From the NCBI RefSeq assembly GCF_910592395.1, contig NC_088324.1, positions 2,234,001 to 2,298,000 on the forward strand: a stretch of 64,000 bases of DNA. The letters are read 5' to 3'. The stretch comes from Lineus longissimus (lineage: Eukaryota > Nemertea > Pilidiophora > Heteronemertea > Lineidae). The translations under genes were made by a program, and so were the position numbers. Under the pieces are notes generated by a model. That model searched no databases, was not told where the DNA came from, and worked only from the letters and a program-made list of their open reading frames with translations. Position 1 is the first letter of the stretch; each line of letters opens with the position of its first letter. Below are positions 34,200 to 45,441 of the stretch, piece after piece.

Positions 34200-35179
34200 G
34201 ATTGCGTACAACTACTTTGTAGTAGTGGAATTGCATAGCAGCTGCTGACTGAATTTAGGCTGAATACTGCGGCTGTGTCGAAGGTGAGTGAATTATTCTA
34301 TTTTCGTGGGATTTTTGGAATTATATTTTTACAGTAGCGACTCCTTTTAATCGCGATAGGTATTTGTAACACGTGCGTATTCGGACTTTTTTGCCCGACT
34401 AAAAGACACAATTTTCTTGTAGAGGCAATTATTTTTTATATCAGCATTAGCTAGTATATCATGCGTGTCTATGAAGTTCTATTATGCCGTCAATTGATTT
34501 GTGATCGCACCCTTTTCGCCTATTCAATATGCCATGAATATTCCATGTGTCAAAACATTGGTTCACAATGAGATCATTATTTGGCTCTCTTTAGTTTTCT
34601 TTGTCGATTTACTCCTTGAAATCTATCACTAAAGGGCGTATTATTTTGCATAGCCTAGTTAAATTTTATTTAGTTTGGCTCCCGTCAGATTTTTTGGTAT
34701 AAATCACAAGGTGTTTTTGTGGTCATTTGTCCGTTTATTTCGTGGATATTTTGGGTGGTGTCCGTTCACTCGATAAGTGCATTTAAGGTATTTGATATGA
34801 ATTAATATCACTATTTGTCGAGTCGGATTGTCGTTGGGTGTTGACTGTTGAAGTTATGCGGGAATGACGAAAATATGTCAACATTGTTGAGAGGATATTC
34901 ACTTCATGAATTAGAACCTTTCCCTTTGAGAATGCCGAATTATGAAATAGAACGTGATTGACCAACCTGGTACTTTTCGCTAAAACTCATGTGTGCACGT
35001 TTGATATGTTCATTGTAATTTATCTCTTATTTTTTAGGATAATTTCGACACATTCTTATAGAGTATTGCGTCATTGATTTTCGTGAGTGCGAACCGCCTT
35101 CTAAGTTTCAAGGCGGTAAAATTTTAATCGAAAGGTTGAAAGATGAACATTGAAACGACTACGGTAGCGTTTTCGTCCG
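34200..35179 (+). CDS. Possible 5' end of a plus-strand gene
   Basis: A donor at 34284 (TCGAAG|GTGAGT) could end a 5' untranslated exon. An acceptor with a long T-tract (CTTATTTTTTAG, ending 35038) opens a second exon containing ATG at 35144. It encodes MNIETTTVAFSS and stops at a perfect donor GTAAGT (35180). No further exon could be placed, because the Harbinger element starts 0.9 kb downstream. The evidence is splice-site quality only. Confidence 0.2.
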
Positions 35180-35396
35180 TAAGTTTGCTTTTATTTTTAA
35201 ACCTTCGTCATCCCCATGTTTTAAGAGAAGATCAAGTCCGTAATGGTGTTTTTGTTGACAATTTTCATGTTGAAATCTCTACATTTTCTGGTTCGTCCAC
35301 CACTTTGTATGTCATGTGACCTCGAGCTTTTTCATGGGCTAGTTCAATACCTGTCGAATGGCAATTGGAAATGACGATGTGCCAAAAGTATATCAG

Positions 35397-35770
35397 GCCA
35401 GTGTACATTGTTGTTCATAAGTTTTGGTTAAAAAAGTACACCTAGGACCAATCAATCCGCCCAATCAAGAATAACACTTTGCTAATATCATGATAAAAGT
35501 TTCACAACCTTCCAATACCGATCACCTGAGACAAATGATCTCCGTACAGCATATCCATCAAATCGTCACTCGCGCATTGATATGGCCCTATCGAAATACA
35601 AGTTCTAAACTTTACCAGTGAGACCACATTTTCTTAAATAGATTGTCAAAAAACATATTGCTGTGATGGCCTGACTCTGTAGATTTAGAATCAACCACAG
35701 ATTGAGAATTAATTTCACTGTGATCCATCCCAGCTATGTATTTACCACAACTTGACATTTTAATAAGCAC
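35397..35770 (+). repeat. Dispersed ~400 bp repeat, copy 2
   Basis: Partner of 11262-11660, same orientation. Confidence 0.75.
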
Positions 35771-35974
35771 CATGTCACTCTGCCCATCAAGCTATTAAAC
35801 AGTACCTAAGTTTCAGTGGCCTGTAGTCTAACCAATCCAATTGTGAACCTAAGGCCGATAGGCTTGCTTACATCTTATTTGCATGTCATACGTTATCCGT
35901 TGACCAATCAAATGCGTTTTGATCAACATCTGACCAGGGGTAGTGCAAGCGACCATAGGAGCGTGCAATGACCC

Positions 35975-36095
35975 CTTGATCATCCACCGAGCCGTGTGCT
36001 CGTGAAAAGATTTCAAGCCACCTGGAGTATGCTTTGGTTTGTGGCCAGCGCGGCGTGAATAAACAAAGGTCTGGGTGCGTGCTCGGGTTGACTTG
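35975..36095 (+). repeat. ~120 bp repeat at Harbinger left flank
   Basis: Matches 51175-51298 (ATCATCCACCGAGCCGTGTG at both starts). The match ends where the Harbinger TIR begins, so the element probably landed within this repeat. Confidence 0.7.
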
Positions 36096-36596
36096 CTCCT
36101 ATATCATAAAGATTTTTAATGGGGTTCCATTACTTTAATGGAAGGATTTAAGTCCACGGTAATGGCACTCCATTAAATCGTTTCATAAAGCGGTTTTATC
36201 GTGCCATTCCATTAACATTGGTGGACCGTAGATTCTACGGTGTACTACTTTGAGCATACATTAAAATATTTTCGAACGCCGCGTGGTATTTTACACATTG
36301 GGTGATATGAATAAAGACTAGCAAATGCTTTTACTCCAGTTTTGTACAGGAAGGCCTAGTGTAAATGTACATGGAGATTTAGATAAAAGCATTGGGTTTA
36401 CAGTTAAATTTGAGTTCCATGATTGATTGCAAAATTTAGATTTACATGTATTGGTACATGCTGCCTCCGAAGAATGATTTAGTTATGCGCAAAAATGGCC
36501 GAGTCATTTAACATGCCGAGGCACATGAGCACTGACTACAATAGGATTCCTTAATTGCAGCACCCGTATAAGTAACAAGAAACTTTAATTTTTCAG

Positions 36597-37051
36597 GAAT
36601 TGATAATGCCCCTGGTGACAACTTACAGTTCGGGCCCTCGAAACTTAAGCGACCAATGTGTGACGATACATCTGATGATGACTCAGCGATGGCTGTTGAG
36701 GTACCGACCGTAAAAAAGAAATCGCCCAGTGCATGTTGCTCAAAGGCACCCCCCTTGAAGGAGAAACGATCTCTCGCTTCTAAAGGTGAGGCAGACGTTA
36801 ATGATCCAATCCTTAAGATTGTGATGGAAAGGCTGGAAGTTGAAAAAGAGAGACTTGCAGTTGAAAAGAAAAGGTTGGCATTAGAGGAGCAGCGTCTGGC
36901 CCTGGAAGTGTCTAAGACACCGTTTAATCAATTTTATATCCCACAGTACGGAGATTCGTCCTCGGTATTAGGGGTAGTAGCTTCTCCACAGGTTGATACG
37001 TCTTCTGTTTTAGTAGCTTCACAACCGTCATGCCAATACACTAGTTTATGA
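36597..37051 (+). pseudogene. Harbinger accessory protein C-terminal exon
   Basis: The exon opens after acceptor TTTAATTTTTCAG with phase 1 and stays open to TGA/TAA-type termination at 37051. It has an acidic patch (CDDTSDDDS), a Lys/Ser linker and a heptad-like coiled coil, MERLEVEKERLAVEKKRLAL with EEQRLALE. This (K/E)RL repeat at the C-terminus is typical of the Myb/SANT-like accessory protein of Harbinger elements, which helps the transposase bind DNA and enter the nucleus. The Myb domain itself is not visible in the 500 bp between the left TIR and this exon, so the gene looks truncated. Confidence 0.55.
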
Positions 37052-37080
37052 ATTTATTGTGCATCTGTTGCTGTGATTAA

Positions 37081-37287
37081 GGGTTGGCTATAGGCACCAA
37101 CATTTTGGCTAGAACTTGAAATCTTAGAGCAATTAGAACTCCCATCATTTCATGGATGGGATGCAGTTCTTTGTTTTCCAGTGAACTGTGTCCCATCCTT
37201 GAAATTGGTATTCACATCATTTTGAAGGAGTTCGAATTGCTCGAAGATTTCAAGATGAGCCAAAATGGTGGTGCCTATAGCCAACCC
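37081..37287. mobile_element. TTAA-flanked foldback element
   Basis: GGGTTGGCTATAGGCACCA at 37081 is mirrored at 37269-37287, with arms of >30 bp allowing few mismatches. It is flanked by TTAA on both sides (37077-37080 and 37288-37291). TTAA duplication with GGG ends fits Kolobok-type (or piggyBac-like) non-autonomous elements. It sits 26 bp after the stop of the accessory ORF. Confidence 0.86.
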
Positions 37288-37518
37288 TTAAAGGTTTAAA
37301 TGATGCTCGGACTTTCAAAACTGCCAAGTCTTTAAATGTTCAAGACAATTAACTGAATTTATTGTGCCTCGTTTGTATATTTCGTACACCTCGACAGTCC
37401 ATCTCTACAGTCACTGATGTAATTATGAAATAAAACAAGTTTCCTGGATCAACACCAGTTGCCATTTTATTCAATAAGACTGTCATTTATCATGACGTCA
37501 CCTTCGTGTGTCCGATAA

Positions 37519-38741
37519 TCAGCGGAGAGTGTCTATGGTATCCTGGCGTATCTGATTTCCTGTCATATCACGGTACCTTTCAGGAAAATCATCATCTCCG
37601 GCATCGCTATCGCTGTCGGAATCATCCGAATCATCGGAATCCTTTACAATTGGTATATTGCTTCGGACTGCGATGTTGTGGAGAACACAGCAAGCTTGAA
37701 TTATCAAGCAGGCTTTGTCAGGGGAATATTGCATTTCCTTACGCAGGCATCTAAAACGTTGCTTTTAAACACCGTTGCACCTCTCAATCACGTTCCTAGC
37801 TTTGATCTGCCTCCTTTGGTAGCGCCTTTCTTCGATGGATTGAACAGCTCCATTTGCAAGAGGTGTCAGCAACCATCTTTTTGAAGGATAACCTGAATCC
37901 CCCAGCAACCATCCGTTTGGTGGGTTGCGTTCAAATTAAGGAATTGAACCCGAGGCGGAGGACCTTGGTTGAGTTACCAAGACACTCGAGGGTGGAGCTA
38001 AAATACAGTCCAAACCCGAGCCGACAGGCGAGGGTTTGGACGAAATTTTAGCTCCACCCGAGAGTGTCTTGGTAACTCAACCAAGGTCCGAAGCCGAGGG
38101 TTCAATTTCTATTCTAAAATACCTCAAACTTAAAAAGATAGGCCACGAAATAACTTGAATATGTGCGAATTTGGCAAATTCCATCCATCGCCTGCCCGGA
38201 GCGCCGGTAGCGCCGTTGTTTACATTACGTTACGGCAGCGCGTATAGGAAGTCCGGATCGGCTCGCTCAAGTGACGCTAAAATCCGCGCAAATGGGCTAT
38301 TTGGAGCGTTTTTCTCAGCAAATATGTGTAGTGCTCATTAAAAAACTTAGGGTGGTTGATGCTTCCTTGGCTGATTTGTGTTTGAAGCAGTGTTTTGAGA
38401 GCCTCAAACTTCTGAAGTGAGCTGTGTGCGTGGTTCCACATTTTAGTGCAACCCGAGGGAACTTTGGTAGAGCATCTTGGTTGCGTGTCCAAAACACTCC
38501 ACTCTCAGAACGAGGCTTATGCATTTTCCATTTAAAAGTTGACTTTACGGTACCAAGGTATTTTAGAATGTTGTATATCATTGGCTAAATCCCGACAAAT
38601 ATCAACACAAATAGCTTTAGGAAATCGATACCGCTTCAAGAAAAGGTATTCCGGCATTGAATCAAGGGGGTTAAATCGATCCCGAAATAATCGTTCTCGA
38701 TGTATTGCCCGCCTCCGACGTCCTTGGATCAAGCGCAACAT
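37519..38741 (-). pseudogene. HARBI1-like DDE transposase, broken
   Basis: The N-terminal part (38741-38532) has RERLFRDRFNPLD and FLKRYRFPKAICVDICRDL. The C-terminal part (37933-37519) has WLLGDSGYPSKRWLLTPL with a catalytic Asp, the Glu-bearing RNVIERCNGV, RFRCLRKEMQYSPDKACLII and ACCVLHNIA. These are DDE_4 (HARBI1 nuclease) landmarks. A TAA stop (37765-37767) interrupts the line between ERCNGV and KQRFRCL. The foldback element at 37934 begins within the coding region, and 38135-38531 shows no HARBI1 similarity, so the middle of the catalytic domain is lost. An Asp/Ser-rich acidic tail ends the protein. Confidence 0.82.
37934..38134. mobile_element. Foldback element, second copy
   Basis: Same family as 25310-25510, beginning AATTAAGGAATTGAACCC. 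The arms carry several mismatches, unlike the perfect copy. It is inserted in the Harbinger transposase gene. Confidence 0.86.
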
Positions 38742-39171
38742 TCCGTCTCTACTCCTGTCGAACTCCGGCAGCCAAATGACCGACTAAAGGTACTCCAACC
38801 TTCCATTAGATTTGTGGCTGCCCTATTAGTAAAAACCAGGATAAAAGCACTACCTGAAACGCTGCTTAATGTTACCATTAACCTAGATATTTTAAAAGCA
38901 CCTTCTTGATATGCCCTGCTCGTAAAGCGACCCTCATTAAGATGCCATTAGCCCTAATGGAACAATATTAGGCTTTATGATATAGGCGCCAGGTGAAAGA
39001 AGAACGTGATAAGATTTGCCGCAAGTTGTTGGATGAGGTGGAGAGTTTTCGGATCAATTCCGGATAATTCGGATGTGATCGATTATGCTATTGAGTGTGG
39101 TTGCAATGCGATTTTTTTACAGATAATGTTAAATAGTAGGTTATAGGAAGGCGTGGATTTGTTCGGGCATA

Positions 39172-41907
39172 CGGGAGAATCCAACTTACCTCGACGCGAG
39201 TCCATGTCATAAACATTTTTCTGAGTTCTAATAATACTGTAATGTAGTAGGGGTAGCATGGTAGATCGAACAGCTTGTATTACCTAATGGTGGTCTTCAT
39301 GGGCATGCCTTTTGTAGGCCTTTAGTCCCTCAATAGAATGATGTGAAGGCTAGACATTTCTGTGGGGCAGGACTTCAACTTGTCCAGCGCGCAAGATTGA
39401 GGGGTATAATAATCGTAAACGATCGTAAAAGCTTTAGTTACGAGGCTTGGGTATTAGGACGACTAGATGAAATAATTATAGTGAATAACCGTAAGCCACA
39501 ATTTGTGGTGGGATTACTTTATTCTGTAATACACTATCAACCTTTTATTCAAACACAATGTACGGTAACGAAATCATTTAACATGCACTGAGCAGACTAC
39601 TCGTCATTTTCGGGGTCAGAAAGGAACTCTGAACCATCAACGTGCTCTTCATCTTCAATAACTAGGTCATTGATACCGATATTAGCATGTTCTGCCACAA
39701 GGCCACTTACACGCCAGGCAACACGCACTGCCTCATCAACAATTCTCTCCCACGCTAGTCCAATCATTCTTACAACTTCTCTACGCGATACAGGCGGACA
39801 GTTTCCGTCATCGTCGGTATTTCCTACCTTCCACGCCTTCCAGATCGCCCTCAGTCTCGATTTAAAAGCATACATGATCGTTAAATCCAGTGGTTGGACA
39901 CGCGAAGTACAACCTCCGGGAACAAAGTCCAAGCCGCCACCCAAGTTCTCTACTGCTTCTCGAAACAGTCCATTAAGGTGAGCGGGATACCGGTCCACAA
40001 CTAGCAAAAATGCAGCTCCATCAACGAAGTCGGTGAGCACTGTTTCAGCCCATTGAACTAACGATTCGATTCTAGCCCATCCATTTGGGCTGGATGTTAA
40101 CTGAAGAGAAATATGCAAAATGTTCAGTTCTTCATCGACGGAAATCTAAAAAGTTTTACTAGATTACAGCTTTCTCAGTTACTACTCCAATAGGCACAAG
40201 GAAAGAGCGGATTTTTACCTAGTAGGATTTTGTGTTGATATGACTTACCCTAACGTTTTCGGGTGCATGCTCCCCCAGTTCTTGCATAACACGTCCGTGC
40301 GGAACTAGTCTACGGAAATTTATCTCGGCAATTCCTTTCCTCCCATCAGCTGCAATCAGTAAAGTGACTGTACATCCTTCTTTCGGGTTGCCCCTGGAAG
40401 ATGGGATATCGGTGTCGCGGTTTCCTTTGTTGTCCATCGAGTAGTTCGGAGAAAAGTCATAACGGACGAACGTTTGATTCATATTGAAAAGATGATCTGG
40501 TTGAATGTTCTGTTCTCGTGACGTGTCTGCAACTTGTCTCTGAAATGCTTCAACAAGTTCTGCAGCATTCGGTGGTATCTTTTTTGGAGTCCTTTGTGGC
40601 GCGCCTGTAACTTATTCGATGCCTGAAATGAAATAAGCATGTCTATTACACGGACCGAAAGTGAATGGTACTGTGCCTGCGTTCTTCGATAGAAATGGGA
40701 CGACGCCGTTAGGGTCAACGAACAATAGAAACGTAATACATTAATATGATTCACGTTTGCATGAATCCCTTCAGCCATGACTGTGATGCCCGAAAGTCCA
40801 GTCTATGGGGGCGGTCCCTCTGTAAAAGTTCCATATCTCCATCTGGCAATTCCCCGATCCACTGGCGAAATTCCCTCGTTGCTTGTCCTGTGAGATCTTG
40901 CCCAGCTACGGGAAAACCCAGCGTCCTTCTATTTCGATACCAGTCTGCTAGAGAATCTTCCACCTCGGGCCAGAAACCTTTAAGCACAAACAATGGCCTA
41001 ATTATCAGCTGTGTACAATCATATGACTTTTCTGTGAACAAGCAAATAGTTTATCCTTAAAGAGATCAAAATCTTTATTTAGACTGGCTGAACGTTGTAA
41101 AAATAACTAAATAGGTGATTACATCTTATGCAGTTCATTGACTGGAGTCAGTAATGTTATGCACGATATGCAATGTTACCTTGATGCCAGCTCACGACCC
41201 GGGGAACTCGAAACTGCTAAATTTTAAGAATGGAAGCTTATTTCCACCTTAGGTTTTAACCGGGCCGTTCAAAACTCCCCATTTTTACAAGCGTTTCGCG
41301 ATAGGTTTCCTTTAGCCTGTGGAAATCGATTGCTTACCGTTGCCAAGTTGCCGGTATCTTCTCATTCGTCGTCATCGTTGTTGACCCTCTGCAAACTCAG
41401 TTCTAATGTCATCTTCGTTTCTTATCCAGTCCCGAAATGTCGGCGCCCGAATATTTCGGAATCTTGCAAAATGAGTTGGTGTCTGCCCATGTTCCAGCCC
41501 TTCTAAATGAGCTAACCAATATTCGTCCAAATAATCGATTTTTTGCTGTAAGGAGTATGCCTGAAGCCGTCGCCTTGGCGGTCCCCCAGCCTCATCCATC
41601 GCCGTATTTGAACAGCATGAGGAAAGAACCAAAATAATCCAAAAGCAGATCATTCGTCTTCGTTTGGAAAACAAATTTTGCAGTGTGGGCCTTGATCAGG
41701 CGCGTGTCATGCCCTACAGACATTTCTAGGCCTTACATCATTCGATTGATTGAGGGGCTGATTGAAGGCCTACAAAATACCACCATTCGTACAGGTAATA
41801 CAAGCTGTTCCATCTATTATTTTGCTACCCCTACTATATTACGGTATTATCAGAACTTAGAAAATTTTATGACATGGACTCGCGTCGAGGTAAGTTGGAT
41901 TCTCCCG
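39172..41907 (-). mobile_element. Pogo-like DNA transposon with long TIRs
   Basis: TIRs of about 190 bp (39172-39370 and 41700-41907) start CGGGAGAATCCAACTTACC and align with few differences. Flanks are TA on both sides (39170-39171 and 41908-41909), as for the Tc1/mariner-pogo superfamily. The 2.7 kb interior carries one intron-containing transposase gene on the minus strand. Length and structure look complete, but the gene is disabled. Confidence 0.88.
39597..41599 (-). pseudogene. Pogo-like CENP-B/DDE_1 transposase
   Basis: Probable exons: 41599-41338 (N-terminal HTH, AYSLQQKIDYLDEYWLAHLE), 41031-40755 (CENP-B HTH, FWPEVEDSLADWYRNRRTLG and DFRASQSWLKGF), about 40611-40249, and 40145-39597. 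The last two join in phase 0 (NVR|ISVDEEL). The DDE_1 core has DHLFNMNQTFVRYD, where the first catalytic Asp of the usual NMDET motif is Asn. It then has AAFLLVVDRYPAHL (second Asp) and GGCTSRVQPLDL (third Asp). An in-frame TGA (41374-41372) stands where CGA would fit, a CpG-decay change. The junction of exons 2 and 3 does not keep frame. The C-terminus is acidic. It is inactive on this evidence. Confidence 0.82.
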
Positions 41908-41909
41908 TA

Positions 41910-42522
41910 TGTACAATATGGTACTGTTCTGATAATAACTGATCAATAGATCAATACCAGAATGAAACGGAAAACCATATGACAAATAAGCTTAAAACTA
42001 AGGTGTTTTTCTCATATCACAACTGGTGACGAAACATGTTGTTCAGTGTGTCTGGATCAATTTTAAACATAAGAAACATATAATTGTGAGGCCTGAACAA
42101 GATAGAATGCTTGACTTGTTAAGTCCCGATTGTTGGCGGAGAATCTTCCCAGCTTACGTTGATGAAACATTCAATAACCACGGAATTCTGAAAGGAAATA
42201 ATAGATGTTGAAAGATTTTGGAATTTTTGAAAAGCAACAGAGCCTTGGATTATTCTCACCGTTTACAATGCTCTATAATAACTGCTGCCTGCGCGATATA
42301 ACTATGCTTGGATCCATGTCATCAAGTTATGTCTTCATCACACACAAGTTCATTTGAAAAAAAGGAAATAGTGCAATGTTGTAATGTTGAGATGCCAGCA
42401 TACGTGTAGTTGATCCTGAGACTACATACACTGATATTTGTATTGCCCGTGTGCCTGGAGCTGTTATCGAACGGCTGCTTGGAGAGGTGATCTACATGGA
42501 GTGATGCTTGTATCCTGTTCAA
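41910..42522. other. No recognisable gene
   Basis: Short frames only; no family features. Confidence 0.4.
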
Positions 42523-42734
42523 ATTCTAATGATAATCTCTAATGATGATAACACTTATCCATAGAAATCATCAGAAAAGGCTCCCCAAACCCCTATAGAA
42601 AATGAAAAGTGTCACCTTGTTACCAATTACTGGATGATATTTATCACTTCTGGAAAATGCCTCTTCTCATTTATGTCGGGGAGTTAAAAGCTGGAAGATG
42701 TATCATTTTCTTCACCTTGATTACCTCTGCACAG

Positions 42735-42842
42735 GAAGAATCAACAACAATTTTCACGAGAGAACCAGATTACCATTTTAAAGATGATATGGTCTTTCTG
42801 GAGTTACAAACCTTCTCATACATATTGATTAATATCCAATAA
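42735..42842 (+). CDS. Possible terminal exon, copy 1
   Basis: After a pyrimidine-rich acceptor (CACCTTGATTACCTCTGCACAG) an open frame reads EESTTIFTREPDYHF and FLELQTFSYILINIQ, ending at TAA. The duplicated block at 51559-51666 keeps the same acceptor and a stop at the same place. A second frame starting in phase 1 is also open (RINNNFHERTRLPF then stop), so the true frame is undecided. No family recognised. Confidence 0.25.
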   Translation, partial: EESTTIFTREPDYHFKDDMVFLELQTFSYILINIQ

Positions 42843-43362
42843 GAAAGCGGCATGAGTGGCTGACCCGAGTCACCAGATCGCACGAGGTGATTTTCTCCAG
42901 TATGAAAGCTTTCAGGTCGTAGAGAATCATCGAGTGTGATCTGGATAAGCCACGAGTGTAGTTTTATGTCTATCATGTTACACAAATATTTTCTCCGAAA
43001 TACAAAAAATAAAGACAATAAGTCAAATGTTGTCAGTTCCGACCCAAATTCTCTGATGACCGAAAAACGTAAAGGAAGACGTGGCGTTTGAGTTGACGAC
43101 TTTGGGACCTCACGACGTCGGCAAAGTGGCTTTATTTTTGATAAGACGGAACTCAAACCTTAAAATAAAAATGACTCGGAGTTGGAAGATATTTTAACAG
43201 TCAGAGTCTGGATGGCACGAGAATTCACTAGCGAGAGGTTTTTTTTCTCTTGTGATCAATATATTTTTATCGCAAGGGCAGATCACCCTCCTGCCACGCG
43301 ATATTTATTTCAGACATCTTCACACATTTTGTCCCTAAAACACACGCTGAAATATTATGAAA

Positions 43363-43490
43363 ATGTACCAGAGGTCTTTCCAAAATAACGAAAGGTGATC
43401 CAGAAAGCGTTCTTTAAGGTATGCGAAAGTCCTCTGGTATATTTTCATATTTTAAAGAACACTTTCTGGATCTCCTTTCGTTATTTTGGA
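43363..43490. repeat. Imperfect hairpin
   Basis: TGAAAATGTACCAGAGG...CCAAAATAACGAAAGG is mirrored by CCTTTCGTTATTTTGG and CCTCTGGTATATTTTCA around a short centre near 43420. Copy 2 of the duplicated block (52175-52240) has a shorter version. Confidence 0.75.
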
Positions 43491-43876
43491 AAGATCTTGA
43501 TGAATTTGTTTGAGGTAAAAAATATTTTTTTCTTCTCGTTTTGTTTGCCAGATCACTGCATATGATTAATTGTAGTAGTGATAATACTCATTTTATTGTG
43601 CTTCTTATAGGATAGGGATAGGTCACGTAGGTGTCTCTCACAGCGCTTTACAACAATGTCTCCAGAGAGCCGCTCCTGGGTATTAATGTGCTGGGTATGA
43701 AGTACTTTACTTGAGCTCGACCTGGGATGACCAATGCAGACAGTTGTTTAAACTGACTATTCTTCAACGGGGAGTCGGTCCTCGACGACTGTCCCAGTCT
43801 CGGCGTAGGCTATGTTGACTACTTGCATGTTATTAACGTATGAGGAGAGTCATATGAAACTAATCCAAGTTCTAAC

Positions 43877-44168
43877 ATGAGCTTTTCAGGAAAAGTTGGC
43901 ACAGTTATTTGCCTGATTGTGTATATGCACATCTCCGAGACCGCCATGATTCATGATCACTATGAGAGGCGAGGCTTAACCCGGTTTTGTCGACAAAAAT
44001 ATCAAGTCCGTTCCCGTTTACAATGTTCATACTTAGCTTCTATCAAACTCGATAAAAAATCGCCCAGCTTTAGTTCAAGACCGAACAGTTCTATCTGTGA
44101 ATTGCATTCTCTAAAACCGGTTCCATCAGGTGACAAGGAGAATAGAAGCACGTGGATGAAAACAGGAG
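43877..44168 (+). CDS. Signal peptide plus PAN/apple-like exon
   Basis: ATG at 43877 opens a 97-codon exon ending at AGGAG|GTAATG in phase 1. The N-terminus (MSFSGKVGTVICLIVYMHIS) is a plausible signal peptide. The rest resembles a PAN/apple module: a VRSRLQCSYLA helix, an SFSSRPNSSICELHSLKPV strand-loop with the C-x-L-H signature and a polar tail. One or two of the usual Cys pairs are missing. Phase 1 matches the phase needed by the candidate exon at 48194. It probably starts a secreted protein gene running to about 49.6 kb or beyond. Confidence 0.5.
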
Positions 44169-44512
44169 GTAATGTATGCGGGTGCATAGCGCAGGGCTTC
44201 TGATGGTTTCGCTACACCCCAGAGCTTCGTGATAGGTTAATGCATGTGGGTGCAGGGCTTCTGATGGCTACACCAAACCCCAGAGCTGCGCGATACTTGA
44301 GGTTATTGTATGCAGGTGCAGGGCTTCTAATGGTCTCGCTACAACCCAGAGCTTCGTGATAGGTTAATGTATGCAGGTGCAGGGCTTTTAAAGCTCTCGA
44401 AAAAACCCAGAGTTGCGTGATAGGTTACTGTATGCATGCTTCTGATGGTCACGCTACACCCCGGAGCTGCGTTATCGGTTAGTTAAGGGCTTCTCATGGT
44501 TTGGCTACACCC
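44165..44512 (+). repeat. Minisatellite, ~60-70 bp units
   Basis: About five to six irregular units share GGTGCAGGGCTTCT, CTACACCCCAGAGCT and GTGATAGGTTA. It begins directly after the PAN-like exon donor site and ends at the 3.2 kb TIR element. Confidence 0.8.
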
Positions 44513-45260
44513 AAGATACACTCTAAAAACTAAATGGTTGAAAGTCAACTATACCAAATAGTTATTTTCAAATAACCATTGATACAGTTGCTTATAGTTA
44601 AGTAAACCTCCTGAATCGTTTATTCTTCAACCATATCCCAATTATAAATTTGTAAGGACATAATTGCTCGATTTAGTAGTTTAGTCATTGATAACTACAA
44701 TACAGGCTGTGCCGACAACTTAAATAGTTGATTCAACTTTTCTTAATTTCTCATTGATTTTAACCAATAATATAACCTGGTCTTTAAGTTTTATAATGTC
44801 GGGTGTATCAACAATTCTAAGTGTTAATCCACATATTTTTCAATGTGCTCGTGCTGCGAGGTATAATATTCGATGTTAATATTGCACTATTACTCAAAAA
44901 GAGTTCCCCCCCAAATAGCGACAAGTCCGAATTGTGTAGTGTGGTTTGTGTAACCTTTCCATCCTTACATAACCACAGTGTCAATTGCCACCCCCCCCCC
45001 CAAATTGTCCCAGCGCTTGGCATATTGGGTACACCGCGCCAATAATCGATGTCTGCGGTCATTTTTTAATTAGGTTGAACAAATTACGTGTAACACCAAA
45101 TTCTAGAGAAATCCAAAACTATTTTCATCGTGTCGTTCTCGAAATTTGCTGTTGACTCTCATCGACTGTTAAGCAAGCTGAATTGTGTCTTCAGGACGGA
45201 AGACCCTTCAGAGACGCCGGCTCATTTTGGCTGACATGCGAATGACATCGCAAAATGGAA

Positions 45261-45428
45261 ATTATAGCACACTTGTCCAAGAAAATTTTCCCGTGATTGA
45301 CCTCATGCGACGTCAACAGACCAGAAAATGACGTCATGGCGTCAGAAGGTACAATCGGTTGTGGCGCCGCCACTGGCATTTATCTTAACGCCGGTTCCTC
45401 ATTATAGCACACTTGTCCAAGAAAATTT
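45261..45428 (+). repeat. Short direct repeat pair
   Basis: ATTATAGCACACTTGTCCAA with following AGAAAATTT occurs at about 45262 and 45402, bracketing ~140 bp that includes two GACGTCA motifs. Confidence 0.7.
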
Positions 45429-45441
45429 CATTTTGATATTT

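Larger units (their letters stand above)
36096..38986. mobile_element. Decayed PIF/Harbinger element
   Basis: TIR CCTATATCATAAAG at 36096 pairs with its complement CTTTATGATATAGG ending at 38986; the similarity continues into GTTCCATTA about 25 bp inside. The 2.9 kb interior has the standard Harbinger layout: an accessory coiled-coil/Myb-type ORF (36597-37051, plus) facing a HARBI1-like transposase (38741-37519, minus). Two smaller elements sit inside it, a TTAA element (37081-37287) and a foldback element (37934-38134). I could not define a clean 3-bp target duplication. Confidence 0.8.
42523..43645 (+). repeat. ~1.1 kb duplicated block, copy 1
   Basis: Aligns with 51362-52386 in the same orientation over ~1 kb with moderate divergence and indels. 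It contains a possible terminal exon (acceptor CCTCTGCACAG, 42735-42842). It also contains a local hairpin at 43363-43490 that copy 2 has only in part. Confidence 0.82.

Noticed and set aside
42770-43156. 128-codon minus-strand ORF in the duplicated block
   Set aside because: The frame is not preserved in the other copy (51362-52386).
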